Source of the DNA: Proteobacteria bacterium SG_bin5
GTDB lineage: Bacteria > Pseudomonadota > Alphaproteobacteria > Sphingomonadales > Sphingomonadaceae
DNA: 27,387 bases
Assembly (NCBI GenBank): GCA_002083475.1
Contig: LWDI01000081.1
Coordinates: forward strand, 293-27,679
Direction: 5' to 3'
The notes beneath the pieces are model-generated. The model worked only from the letters and a program-made list of their open reading frames with translations, made no database searches and was not told the origin of the DNA. How positions within the stretch are numbered: position 1 is the stretch's first letter; every line of letters begins with the position of its first letter. Positions 16,826 to 24,719 of this stretch are shown in pieces. Both the position numbers and the translations under genes were made by a program.

Positions 16826-18283
16826 ATGACCAAAGCGATCGCCCCCCGCCTGCGCAAGGTGCGCGTCTTGGCCACGCTCGGCCCCGCGAGCAACACGCCG
16901 GAGATGATCGAGCGACTCGCGCGCGCGGGCGCCGATGCGTTTCGCGTCAACATGAGCCATGGCGATCAAGCGAGCAAAGTGCCGCTGATCGAGGCGATCC
17001 GGGGGCTCGAGCGCAAGATCGGGCGGCCGACGACGATCCTCGCCGATCTGCAAGGCCCCAAGCTGCGCGTCGGCCGCTTCGCCGATGGGAAAGTGCAGCT
17101 GACGACCGGGCAGCGCTTCGTGCTCGATCGCGACCCCGCCCCCGGCGACACGGAGCGCGTCGAGCTGCCGCACCGCGAAATCTTCGAGGCGATCGAGCCC
17201 GGCGCGCGGCTGCTGCTCGACGATGGCAAGCTGGTGCTGCGCGTGCTCGCGCATGAGGAGCGCCGGATCGAGACCGAAGTGGTGGTCGGCGGGCCGCTGT
17301 CGAACAACAAGGGGCTCAACGTCCCCGACGTCATCCTGCCGATGGCGGCGCTCACCGAAAAGGACGTGTCCGATCTCGCCTTCGCGCTCGACCAGGGCGT
17401 CGATTGGATCGCTTTGTCGTTCGTTCAGCGCCCCGACGATCTCGCCGACGCGCGCCGGCTGATCCAGGGCCGCGCGGCGCTGCTCGCCAAGATCGAGAAA
17501 CCGGCGGCGCTCGATCGGCTGGAGGACATCGTCGAACAATGCGACGGGGTGATGGTCGCGCGCGGCGATCTGGGGGTCGAATTGCCGCCGCAATCGGTGC
17601 CGCCGCTGCAAAAGCGCATCGTCGAAGTCGCGCGGCGCCAGGGGCGGCCGGTGGTGGTCGCGACCCAGATGCTCGAATCGATGATCACCGCGCCGACGCC
17701 GACCCGCGCCGAAGTCTCCGACGTGGCCACGGCGATTTATGACGGGGCGGACGCGATCATGCTCTCGGCCGAAAGCGCGGCCGGCAGCTGGCCGACCGAA
17801 TCGGTCGCGATGATGAACGCGATCGCCGAAGCCGTGGAAGCCGATCCGATGCACGGCGAGCGCGTCCACTTCACGATCCTGCGCCCCGATCCCACCACCG
17901 CCGACGCGCTCGCCGAGGCCGCGAAGAACATCGCGAACACGGTGTCGGCCAAGGCGATCATCTGCTTCACCACCTCGGGCTCGACCGCGCGGCGCGTGGC
18001 GCGCGAGCGGCCGGGCGTGCCGATCCTGGTGCTCACCCCCAAGCTCGAGACCGCGCGCCGGCTGGGGCTGCTCTGGGGCACCCACGCGGTCCACACGCGC
18101 GACGTCGAATCGTTCGAGGAAATGGTCGCCAAGGCCAAGCGCATGGCGCTGCGCCACCAGATCGCCGGCGCGGGCGACCGAGTGGTGGTGATGGCGGGCG
18201 TTCCGTTCCGCACGCCGGGCTCGACCAACGTGCTGCACGTGGTGCGGATCATCGGCGACGAGTTGAAGGGCTATAAGAGCTAG
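16826..18283 (+). CDS. pyk: Pyruvate kinase
   Basis: Transfers phosphate from phosphoenolpyruvate to ADP, the last step of glycolysis. The 485-residue length is normal. Seen in order: KVRVLATLGPAS with AFRVNMSHG (R40, N42, S44) for nucleotide/phosphate and metal binding, the B domain (about 70-165), AKIEKPAAL containing the catalytic lysine, GVMVARGDLGVELPP, VATQMLESM and PTRAEVSDVATAIYDGADAI, and a C-terminal domain ending GSTNVLHVVRI. A GCGAGG ribosome-binding site lies five bases before the ATG. Its TAG shares CTAG (18280-18283) with the stop codon of the convergent PIN toxin, so the two transcripts must overlap at their 3' ends. Confidence 0.98.
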   Translation: MTKAIAPRLRKVRVLATLGPASNTPEMIERLARAGADAFRVNMSHGDQASKVPLIEAIRGLERKIGRPTTILADLQGPKLRVGRFADGKVQLTTGQRFVLDRDPAPGDTERVELPHREIFEAIEPGARLLLDDGKLVLRVLAHEERRIETEVVVGGPLSNNKGLNVPDVILPMAALTEKDVSDLAFALDQGVDWIALSFVQRPDDLADARRLIQGRAALLAKIEKPAALDRLEDIVEQCDGVMVARGDLGVELPPQSVPPLQKRIVEVARRQGRPVVVATQMLESMITAPTPTRAEVSDVATAIYDGADAIMLSAESAAGSWPTESVAMMNAIAEAVEADPMHGERVHFTILRPDPTTADALAEAAKNIANTVSAKAIICFTTSGSTARRVARERPGVPILVLTPKLETARRLGLLWGTHAVHTRDVESFEEMVAKAKRMALRHQIAGAGDRVVVMAGVPFRTPGSTNVLHVVRIIGDELKGYKS

Positions 18284-18675
18284 GCGGAGAGCGCGACCGG
18301 GTGATCGAGCAGCGCGGCGTCGCGGGTGAGCAGGCGGGCCTCCAGATAGCCCGCGTGCGCCAACAACATTTCATCGAATGGGTCGCGGTTCGGTCGCGGC
18401 GCCGATAACGAACTCGTGACCACCGCCATGGTCAGTGGCATGATGGGCAGGCCGAGGCCGATCGCGAACGCCGCGGCATCCCCGGGCGCCATCAGCCCCG
18501 CCGACTTCGGCCCGACCCGATGCTTGAGCCATTTGATCCTGATTTCCCAGAGCGACACCACGGAAAGCAAGATGTCATTGTGCGGCTCGAGGAGCATGGC
18601 CAGCTCATGGCCGCTCAGGCGCGCGAAATCCTGACCGAGCCACAGCAGAAAATGCGTGTCGAGCACGATCTTCAA
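18280..18675 (-). CDS. vapC: PIN-domain toxin (VapC type)
   Basis: A 131-residue PIN ribonuclease-type toxin. The start is a TTG at 18675 that overlaps the antitoxin stop (TTGA, 18672-18675), giving MKIVLDTHFLLW, the classical PIN N-terminus. Acidic residues expected for the metal site are D6, E44 (SVVSLWEIRIK), D98 (NRDPFDEMLLAHA) and D119 (LLTRDAAL). The DTHxLLW and RDPFD motifs place it in the PIN group that pairs with Phd/YefM-type antitoxins. No ATG fits; any later start would remove the first catalytic aspartate. VapC toxins usually cut tRNA or rRNA; the target here is unknown. Confidence 0.9.
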   Translation of the reverse strand: MKIVLDTHFLLWLGQDFARLSGHELAMLLEPHNDILLSVVSLWEIRIKWLKHRVGPKSAGLMAPGDAAAFAIGLGLPIMPLTMAVVTSSLSAPRPNRDPFDEMLLAHAGYLEARLLTRDAALLDHPVALSA

Positions 18676-19016
18676 GGTTTGGACGCCTTCTCCTCCGTGT
18701 CCAGCCCGAACAGCGAACGGCCCCAGGCGGGGTCGTCGAAATTCTTGCGCCATTCTTCGTCCAACGGGAAGTCGAGCGGCTTCTTGTCCAATCCGGCGAG
18801 GGTTCGCGCTCGCTCGATGCGTTGCTTGAAGGAAGCGACGCGTTCCGCCTCGGTCATCGACGATTGTTCCCCAGGAGTGAACCTGGGCTCGGTTTCGGGC
18901 GGCTCCACGATCGCCACGGCCACCCCATCGCGGGTAATTACCACGCGCTCGCCGCGTTCGACCGCCGCCAGCGCCTCGGCGATCTGTTCCTGAAACTGGC
19001 GGACCGACATTTCCAT
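18672..19016 (-). CDS. Phd/YefM-family antitoxin
   Basis: A 114-residue protein starting MEMSVRQFQEQIAEALAAVE, then RGERVVITRDGVAVAIVEPP: the Phd/YefM DNA-binding fold that represses its own promoter. The C-terminal part (about 45-114: EAERVASFKQRIERARTL to GLDTEEKASKP) is longer than usual and should wrap the toxin. AGGAG lies nine bases ahead of the ATG at 19016. It overlaps the PIN gene by four bases. The HAD hydrolase gene ends 26 bases upstream, which leaves little space for a separate promoter unless it lies inside that gene. Confidence 0.9.
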   Translation of the reverse strand: MEMSVRQFQEQIAEALAAVERGERVVITRDGVAVAIVEPPETEPRFTPGEQSSMTEAERVASFKQRIERARTLAGLDKKPLDFPLDEEWRKNFDDPAWGRSLFGLDTEEKASKP

Positions 19017-19042
19017 GGCGCACGTCTCCTCGCGCGCCCGTC

Positions 19043-19678
19043 TTACACCGCAGGAGACATTTCCCCAACCAACCCCAGCGCCGCCAGCTCGGCGCGCAGC
19101 CGCTCCGCGTCCGTGAAGTGATGCGCCAACATCCCCGCGTCGCGCGCGGCCTCGGCATTGTCGAGCCGGTCGTCGATGAAGATCGCGTCGGGACCCGCCA
19201 GGCCGAAGCGACGCAGCGCGAGCGCGTAAATCGCCGGATCGGGCTTCACCAGCCGCTCCTCGCCCGAAACCACGATGTCGCGGAAGCGATCGAAGATCAC
19301 CGCCTCGCGCGCGCGGAACGGCGGCCAGAATTCATGGCTGAAATTGGTGATCGCGAACAGCGGCACGCGCGCCGCGTCGAGCTCCAACACCAGCGCGCGC
19401 ATCCCGGGCAGCATATCGCCCAATTGCTCGGTGAAGCGCGGCCCCCAGGCGGCGATCAGCGCTTCATGCTCGGGATAAAGCGCGCTCAGCTCGGCCGAGG
19501 TTTCGGCGAAGGGCCTCCCGGCGTCGTGCTGGAAATGCCATTCCTTGGTGCACACGTCGCGCAGGAACGCGTCGAGCGCCCGATCGTCGTCGATCAGGCG
19601 CTCGTACAGGAACCGCGGGTTCCAGTCATACAGAACATTGCCGACGTCGAACACGACGGCGGCCGGCCGCGCGGCCAT
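19043..19678 (-). CDS. HAD-family hydrolase (YihX-like)
   Basis: A 211-residue HAD phosphatase-type protein. Motif I is VVFDVGNVLYDW (D11), with the DxGN variant seen in YihX-like sugar-phosphate phosphatases; motif II is AITNFS (T111, N112); motif III Lys145 in LVKPDPAIY; motif IV IFIDDRLDN (D169, D170). A helical cap lies between motifs I and II, as in the HAD-IA subgroup. Likely role: dephosphorylation of a small phosphorylated metabolite, substrate unknown. It begins six bases after rpmJ ends on the same strand, so the two genes are probably co-transcribed. Confidence 0.9.
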   Translation of the reverse strand: MAARPAAVVFDVGNVLYDWNPRFLYERLIDDDRALDAFLRDVCTKEWHFQHDAGRPFAETSAELSALYPEHEALIAAWGPRFTEQLGDMLPGMRALVLELDAARVPLFAITNFSHEFWPPFRAREAVIFDRFRDIVVSGEERLVKPDPAIYALALRRFGLAGPDAIFIDDRLDNAEAARDAGMLAHHFTDAERLRAELAALGLVGEMSPAV

Positions 19679-19684
19679 CGGCGA

Positions 19685-19810
19685 TCAGCCCTGGCGGGCC
19701 TTGAAGCGCCGCTGGGTCTTGTTGATCACATAGGTGCGGCCGCGACGGCGGATCACGCGGTTGTCCCGGTGCCGGTCCTTGAGCGACTTGAGAGAATTGC
19801 GGATCTTCAT
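19685..19810 (-). CDS. rpmJ: 50S ribosomal protein L36, cysteine-free type
   Basis: A 41-codon gene: MKIRNSLKSLKDRHRDNRVI, then RRRGRTYVINKTQRRFKARQ and a final G. This is the L36 form without the zinc-ribbon cysteines, the normal one in alphaproteobacteria. It is a component of the large ribosomal subunit. Located outside the large ribosomal operons, as is usual for this lineage. A candidate promoter lies about 40-70 bases upstream. It is followed at six bases by the HAD hydrolase gene. Confidence 0.95.
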   Translation of the reverse strand: MKIRNSLKSLKDRHRDNRVIRRRGRTYVINKTQRRFKARQG

Positions 19811-19851
19811 CGCGTGATTCGCTTATGCTTGAGGGTGCTGGAAAGGCGCTG

Positions 19852-19880
19852 CGCCTAGGCGGGGTGTAGCGAATAGTCAA
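19852..19880 (-). promoter_or_regulatory. Candidate promoter of rpmJ
   Basis: On the minus strand TTGACT (19880-19875) is followed after 17 bases by TAGGCG (19857-19852), a fair vegetative-sigma arrangement about 40 bases upstream of the rpmJ ATG. The -10 is weak, which is not unusual for this GC content. Confidence 0.4.
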
Positions 19881-19946
19881 GACGGATGGGAACCGGCTAT
19901 GGGGTTCCCAACGTTGTGCGGGCGGAATCAGCAAGGGACGGCGGCG

Positions 19947-20543
19947 ATGCGGGGATTTGGACGAGCGGTGGCGGTGGCGATGACGTCGGCGGGGGCGGTG
20001 GCGGCGCTTGGCGGATGCACCACCACCGATCCGGTGCGGGTGACGCGCTTTCACCTCGATCAGCCGATCGCGCGCGGCGCGGTGGCGGTGCTCCCCGCGC
20101 CCGGCGGCGACGCCTCGAGCCTGGAATATCAGCTTTACGCCAAATCGGTCGGCGAGGCGCTCGCGGCGCAGGGCTTCAGCCCGGCGAGCGCCGGCCCTTA
20201 TGAAGCGACGATCGCGATCGCCCGCGAAAGCCGCCCGGTGGGGGTCGCCCAGCGCCCGGTGAGCATCGGCATCGGCGGCGGCAGCTTCGGCGGCGGCGTG
20301 GGTGGCGGCGGCTCGATCGGCTTCGGCGTCGGCAAGGCGCGCCAGCGCGAGCTTTACGTGACGCAATTGTCGGTCCAGCTCCGCCGCCTGCCCCAGCGCG
20401 ACATCGTGTGGGAAGGCCGCGCGATCACCGAGGCCGACAGCCGCGCCCAGGCCGCGCAGCCGCGGGTGACCGCCGACAAACTCGCCCGCGCGCTGTTCAC
20501 GGGCTTTCCGGGGCAATCGGGACGCACTATCACCGTGCCATGA
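19947..20543 (+). CDS. DUF4136-type lipoprotein
   Basis: 198 residues from the ATG at 19947. The signal peptide ends in the lipobox LGGC (Cys24), then TTTDPVRVTRFHLDQPIARG, which is the start of the DUF4136 domain. A glycine-rich stretch (GIGGGSFGGGVGGGGSIGFG) is followed by a beta-rich end (RELYVTQLSVQL...). DUF4136 proteins are envelope lipoproteins of unknown function. An AAGGGA precedes the start at about eight bases; the frame is open 48 bases further upstream but would bury the signal peptide. Its stop overlaps the start of the carboxypeptidase gene (ATGA, 20540-20543), so it is the first gene of a three-gene operon. Confidence 0.87.
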   Translation: MRGFGRAVAVAMTSAGAVAALGGCTTTDPVRVTRFHLDQPIARGAVAVLPAPGGDASSLEYQLYAKSVGEALAAQGFSPASAGPYEATIAIARESRPVGVAQRPVSIGIGGGSFGGGVGGGGSIGFGVGKARQRELYVTQLSVQLRRLPQRDIVWEGRAITEADSRAQAAQPRVTADKLARALFTGFPGQSGRTITVP

Positions 20544-21658
20544 GCCTCAGCATCACCAGCGCCTTCGACGGCGGCAATATCGAGATCCTCTCGATCGAGG
20601 GCGACACGGCCGAGCTGACGATCCGGCGCGATCACCAATCCGACTTTTACCAATGGTTCTATTTCCGCGTGGCAGGCGACGCCGGCCAGCGCGTGACGCT
20701 GCGGCTGCTCAACGCCGCGGGCGCGGCTTATCCGCTCGGCTGGCCCGGCTATCGCGCGCGGGTGAGCCATGATCGCGAAACCTGGACGCTCGCCGACACC
20801 AGCTATGCCGATGGCGTGCTCGAAATCCGGCACGAACTCGGCGGGCCGCTCGCCTGGTTCGCGTATTTCGCGCCTTATTCGAGCGAGCGGCACGAGGCGC
20901 TGATCGCCCGTTATGCCGCCGCCCCCGGCTTCACCTACCGCGAGCTCGGCCGCTCGCTCGACGGGCGCCCGATCGATTGCCTTACGATCGGCGAGGGCGC
21001 GTTGCCGGTGTGGCTTTATGCCCGCCAGCATCCGGGCGAGACGATGGCCGAGTTCTGGATGGAAGGCGCGCTCGCCCGGCTCGCGCGGGCCGACGATCCG
21101 GTCACGGCCAAATTGCTCGCCAAGGCGCGCTTCCATCTGGTGCCCAATATGAACCCCGATGGCAGCGCGCGCGGCCATTTGCGCACCAATGCGGCCGGGG
21201 TGAACCTCAACCGCGAATGGGCCGAGCCGAGCGCCGCGCGCAGCCCCGAAGTGCTCTGCGTGCGCGACGCGATGGACGCAACCGGCGTGCGCTTCGCGAT
21301 CGACGCGCATGGCGACGAGGCGATCCCCGCCAATTTCCTCGCCGGGTTCGAGGGCATCCCGAGCTGGACCGACGCGCTCGGCGCGAAGTTCGAACGCTAT
21401 CGCGCCGCGCTCGCCGCGCGCACCCCCGATTTCCAAACCAAGCTCGGCTATCCCAAGGCGGCGCCGGGCAAGGCCAATTTGTCGATGTCGACCAACCAGC
21501 TCGCCGAACGCTATGGCGCGGTGTCGATGACGCTGGAAATGCCGTTCAAGGACCACGACCCCAATCCCGATCCGCGCGAGGGTTGGAACCCGGCGCGCTG
21601 CCGGGGGCTCGCCGAGGCTTGTCTCGAAACCTTGGCCGAGGTGATCGACGATTATTGA
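20540..21658 (+). CDS. M14 cytosolic carboxypeptidase-like metalloprotease
   Basis: A 372-residue enzyme with an N-terminal beta domain (about 1-125, beginning ITSAFDGGNIEIL) and an M14 peptidase domain. Zinc ligands are H164 and E167 (RQHPGETMAEF) and H257 (AIDAHGDE); N203-G208 reads NMNPDG; R225 in NLNREW would bind the substrate carboxylate; E333 in TLEMPFKDH is the catalytic glutamate. The N-domain plus M14 layout is that of the cytosolic carboxypeptidase (CCP) group, whose eukaryotic members remove glutamates from tubulin tails. No signal peptide is visible, so it acts in the cytoplasm; its bacterial substrate is unknown. Translation is coupled to the upstream lipoprotein by a four-base overlap. 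Confidence 0.9.
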   Translation: MSLSITSAFDGGNIEILSIEGDTAELTIRRDHQSDFYQWFYFRVAGDAGQRVTLRLLNAAGAAYPLGWPGYRARVSHDRETWTLADTSYADGVLEIRHELGGPLAWFAYFAPYSSERHEALIARYAAAPGFTYRELGRSLDGRPIDCLTIGEGALPVWLYARQHPGETMAEFWMEGALARLARADDPVTAKLLAKARFHLVPNMNPDGSARGHLRTNAAGVNLNREWAEPSAARSPEVLCVRDAMDATGVRFAIDAHGDEAIPANFLAGFEGIPSWTDALGAKFERYRAALAARTPDFQTKLGYPKAAPGKANLSMSTNQLAERYGAVSMTLEMPFKDHDPNPDPREGWNPARCRGLAEACLETLAEVIDDY

Positions 21659-21672
21659 GCTGGAGGGCGCCG

Positions 21673-22377
21673 ATGTTCGTGCCGCTGCTGCTGATGCTGC
21701 TCGCCGCCGAGGGCGAGGCGCCGCGCCCCGAAATCGCGGTAATCGAGCTGCCCCCGCCCGTGGCGCCCGACCTGCTCCGCCCCTTGCGCGCCGACCGCGA
21801 CTATAAAAGCTGGGTGCGATCGAGCGATTATCCCCAAGACGCCGCGCGCGAGCATCGCACCGGCGCGGTGCGGATCATGGTGCAAGTCGCCGCCGACGAT
21901 CGGATCGAGCGCTGCGAAATCCTGAGCGCGAGCGGCGGCGGCGATATCGCGGCGTTGCCCTGCCAGTTGATCGCGCGTTATGGCCGCTTCCGCCACGGCC
22001 TCGCCGCCGACGGGAGCCCGCGCGGGGGCACGAGTACGCTCGACTTCACTTTCCGCATCCGCGACCGCGCGGTGCCGCTCGCCGAGCCGCCGGCGCCGCG
22101 CTTCGACGGCACCCCGCCGGGACCGATCGACCCGCTCGACCTGGTGCTGCGCGGGGCGAGCATCGCCGATTTCCCCAACGACACGCCGAGCGCGATGCTC
22201 CAAGTGAACGCGCAAGGGCGCGCGACCGCCTGCATGATCGAGGCGAGCAGCGGCAGCGACGCGGGTGACATCGCGCTCTGCCGCCATTTGCGCGGGGTCG
22301 CCTTTCATCCCGGCATGAACCGCGCCGGCGTGCCGGTGGCGGCGCCGCTGCTCGCGGTGGTGAGCGTGCAGCGCTAA
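21673..22377 (+). CDS. Secreted TonB-C-like (energy-transducer-type) protein
   Basis: A 234-residue protein whose first 12 residues are hydrophobic (MFVPLLLMLLAA), a short signal or anchor. Two segments look like TonB C-terminal modules: DYPQDAAREHRTGAVRIMVQ with a paired-cysteine region (RCEIL...LPCQL), about residues 50-130, and a second, shorter one ending VAFHPGMNRAGVPVA, about 165-230. Each pairs two cysteines (C76/C96 style spacing and again CMIE...LCRHL). No proline-rich stretch or classical transmembrane anchor of a true TonB is present, so this is probably a relative rather than an energy transducer. It follows the carboxypeptidase by 14 bases with a GGAGG site. Confidence 0.7.
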   Translation: MFVPLLLMLLAAEGEAPRPEIAVIELPPPVAPDLLRPLRADRDYKSWVRSSDYPQDAAREHRTGAVRIMVQVAADDRIERCEILSASGGGDIAALPCQLIARYGRFRHGLAADGSPRGGTSTLDFTFRIRDRAVPLAEPPAPRFDGTPPGPIDPLDLVLRGASIADFPNDTPSAMLQVNAQGRATACMIEASSGSDAGDIALCRHLRGVAFHPGMNRAGVPVAAPLLAVVSVQR

Positions 22378-22433
22378 GGGCGCGCCGGGCCGCGACGATC
22401 CGGGCGACCGGGTTGCGATCGCCCCCCTCGCCC

Positions 22434-22529
22434 TTCCCCGGCGAAGGCCGGGGCCCAGGCGTAAAGCGGTTAGTCCGGTTGGGCTGGGAATTGATCGGAG
22501 CGCTGCTGGGCCCCGGCCTTCGCTGGGAA
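22434..22529 (+). repeat. Inverted pair of GGCCCCGGC-type palindromes
   Basis: A 25-base arm (22434-22458) and its 24-base near-perfect reverse complement (22506-22529, one base lost) are separated by 47 bases; each arm is itself palindromic (ccccggcgaaggccgggg). It fills the gap between two convergent genes, 22378-22576, and may serve as a transcript end. The core is shared with the hairpin at 6013-6032. Confidence 0.8.
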
Positions 22530-22576
22530 AGAGATCATGCGAGATACGGAGCGAAGGCGCTTCGAGCGCGTCCGCG

Positions 22577-23128
22577 TTAAAGCGCCCCGCGCTCGATCGG
22601 CGCGAAGGTCGCGATGCCGGGCGCGCCGGCCTTGGCGGCGGCGATCGCGACCGGCGCGGTGAGCGCATCGGCGCCCGGCTCGGCATAGATGAAGCCGTGC
22701 GCGGGATAAGCGGTCTTACCCAGATCGCCGAGCGGCGCGAACCACACGCGCACCTTGCTCCAATCGCCCGCTTCCGAGACGTCGACCGCGCGCACGTCGC
22801 GCTCGATCCCGCCGGGGCGCGACCAATTGGCGTGCGTCAGCAGCACTTCGCGCGGCGACACGATTCTGCTCACCATCGCGACATGGCCATTGGGCATTTT
22901 GCGCGTCGCGGCGAAGGCGAGCACCGCGCCCTCGCGTGGCGCCTGGCCGCGCGCATAGCGGCCCGCCGCCTGATCCCACCAAGTATAAGCATTGCCGCGA
23001 ATCTCGATCCCCGACACCTGGCGCGCGAAGGGCACGCATTGCAAATGCCGCGCGAGCGCGGGGGCCGCCGTCATCAGGGCGCCACAAGACACCAGCGCGA
23101 AACGCGCTGCGAACGAAGCTTTTTTCAT
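22577..23128 (-). CDS. Secreted CHAP-domain (cysteine peptidase/amidase) protein
   Basis: A 183-residue protein with an N-terminal signal peptide (MKKASFAARF to APALA, about 26 residues). The CHAP fold follows almost at once: the nucleophile Cys31 in LQCVPFARQ, then GNAYTWWDQAAGRYARG, catalytic His82 in MPNGHVAMV, and THANW (H99-W102). CHAP domains cut peptidoglycan stem or bridge peptides, or glutathionylspermidine; with an export signal and no other domain, a role in cell-wall remodelling is the natural inference. The tail (about 145-183) is alanine/proline rich. The gene stands alone on the minus strand; a GGGG stretch precedes the ATG. Confidence 0.88.
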   Translation of the reverse strand: MKKASFAARFALVSCGALMTAAPALARHLQCVPFARQVSGIEIRGNAYTWWDQAAGRYARGQAPREGAVLAFAATRKMPNGHVAMVSRIVSPREVLLTHANWSRPGGIERDVRAVDVSEAGDWSKVRVWFAPLGDLGKTAYPAHGFIYAEPGADALTAPVAIAAAKAGAPGIATFAPIERGAL

Positions 23129-23276
23129 TGACCCCCACGGCCCCTGAACGACTGTTACAGCCTATCCAGCAGAGCGCGCCCACGATGAAAAGCCTTGCGC
23201 GGCGATGAACGGAACCATTTCGGACGAACGGTGTTGGCGCGGCGATGACCCGTGCCGCGCCTGCGCCTGGCGTGAA

Positions 23277-24719
23277 TTAACGCGGCGCGCCCGTCGCTTG
23301 CCGCACCGCAGCGATTCGCTCGGCATGGGCGGCGCGGCCGAAGGGGAAGAACCAGTTCGCGACCCCCGCCGCGCCATAGCCCGCGAACACCACGCCCGCG
23401 AACAGGATCGCGAGCCGCTCGACCACGTCCTCGCTCACCGCGCCGGGCGTCGCATTGGCGGGGAAGGCCGCGAGCGCGAGGATTTGCCCGGCGAGGAAAG
23501 TCCCCAGCCCGCCGACCAATTTCTGCACGAAGAAGCTGCCCGCGAAGAACACCCCTTCCGATCGCCGCCCGGTGCGGCGCTGCGAGTCCTCGGTCACGTC
23601 GGAGAGCATCGACGCGCCCAGGATGAACCCCGCGACCCCGGCGGCGGTGTTCACCGCGAAGATCGCGAACAGCAGATAGGTCGTGCTCGGCCGCCCGGGC
23701 GCGGGGAACAGCCCCAGCCAATGGAGCAGATAAGGCCCCGCGAGCAGCACCCCGCAGGCGATCACCAGCACCGCCGCCGCGCGGTTCTTGTCGCCGCGCC
23801 GGGTCAAGATCGGCGCGAGCACGAACGCGCTCCCCGCGCCGATCAGCAGGACGAGCGGCAACAGCATCAGATCGGCGCCCTCGAACCGCCAGACGAAGCT
23901 GTACATATAATTGGAAAGCGCGAACGACACGCCTTGCGCCGAATAAGCGAAAACGCCCGCGAGCATCAGAATCAGAAACGCCTTGTTCCGCACCGTTTGC
24001 GCGAAGGCGGCGAAATGCGCGGCGAGGCTCGCCTCTTGCGGCTCGGCGGGGGGCAGATGGGGAATTTCGCGGTGCAGCCCGAGCGAGGACAGCAGGATCG
24101 CCCCCGCCATCGCGATCGCCCCCGCGAGCGCCATCCGGCTATAGCCCAGCGGGTTCTGCAAGCCGACCGGGTGCGTCGCGTCGGGCACCAGGAACACGAC
24201 ATAAGCAAGGAACAACATGGCGAGCCCGCCGATCCAGCCGAACAGGTAACGATAAGCGAACAGCCGGGTCCGCTCGTCATAATCGCTGCTGAGCTCGGGG
24301 CCGATCGCGGCGCCCGGAATCTCGAACATCGACAGCGCCAGCCGCACCAGCAGCGCCGCGCCGAACAAATAGCCGAGCAGCGCGCCTTGCGACCAGCCGG
24401 CGGGCGGGTTCCACAGCAGCAGCCACCCCAAGGCGACCGGCAGCGCCGAGCCATACATCCAGGGGTGGCGCCGCCCCCAGGCCCCACGCGTATTGTCCGA
24501 CAAATAGCCGACGAGCGGGTCGGCGAAGGCTTCCACCACCAGCACCAGCGCGATCACCGTGCCCACGGTCGCCGCCGGCAGGCCCATCACTTGGTTGTAA
24601 TAGAGCAGCAGAAAGGTCGCGAAGCCATTGTCCTTGATGCCATAAGCGACCGAGCCGACGCCGAAGGACAACCGCGTGCGCCACGAGAGCGCGCGCGGCG
24701 GCGGGGCGAGCGCGGTCAC
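23277..24719 (-). CDS. MFS transporter, GPH (glycoside-pentoside-hexuronide:cation symporter) type
   Basis: A 480-residue transporter with about 12 membrane helices. The N-terminal LSFGVGSVAYGIKDNGFATF, the loop GYLSDNTRGAWGRRHPWM (D..S..R..GRR..W) after helix 2, and the GPELSSDYDERTRLFAYR motif match the GPH-type MFS group (MelB-like cation symporters). The start is a GTG at 24719 overlapping the TGA of the SDR gene (GTGA, 24716-24719), so the two are translationally coupled. The substrate cannot be read; GPH members in sphingomonads are often near catabolic genes, and the neighbouring oxidoreductase suggests that the imported compound is oxidised inside. Confidence 0.9.
   Translation of the reverse strand: MTALAPPPRALSWRTRLSFGVGSVAYGIKDNGFATFLLLYYNQVMGLPAATVGTVIALVLVVEAFADPLVGYLSDNTRGAWGRRHPWMYGSALPVALGWLLLWNPPAGWSQGALLGYLFGAALLVRLALSMFEIPGAAIGPELSSDYDERTRLFAYRYLFGWIGGLAMLFLAYVVFLVPDATHPVGLQNPLGYSRMALAGAIAMAGAILLSSLGLHREIPHLPPAEPQEASLAAHFAAFAQTVRNKAFLILMLAGVFAYSAQGVSFALSNYMYSFVWRFEGADLMLLPLVLLIGAGSAFVLAPILTRRGDKNRAAAVLVIACGVLLAGPYLLHWLGLFPAPGRPSTTYLLFAIFAVNTAAGVAGFILGASMLSDVTEDSQRRTGRRSEGVFFAGSFFVQKLVGGLGTFLAGQILALAAFPANATPGAVSEDVVERLAILFAGVVFAGYGAAGVANWFFPFGRAAHAERIAAVRQATGAPR

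Noticed and set aside
16790..18238. Minus-strand open frame of 482 codons opposite pyk
   Set aside because: Antisense shadow of pyruvate kinase, which has every catalytic motif in the plus strand.
18280..19158. One 292-codon minus-strand frame as a single fusion protein
   Set aside because: Only its last 131 codons look like a protein (the PIN toxin); the upstream part is out of frame with the well-supported Phd antitoxin.
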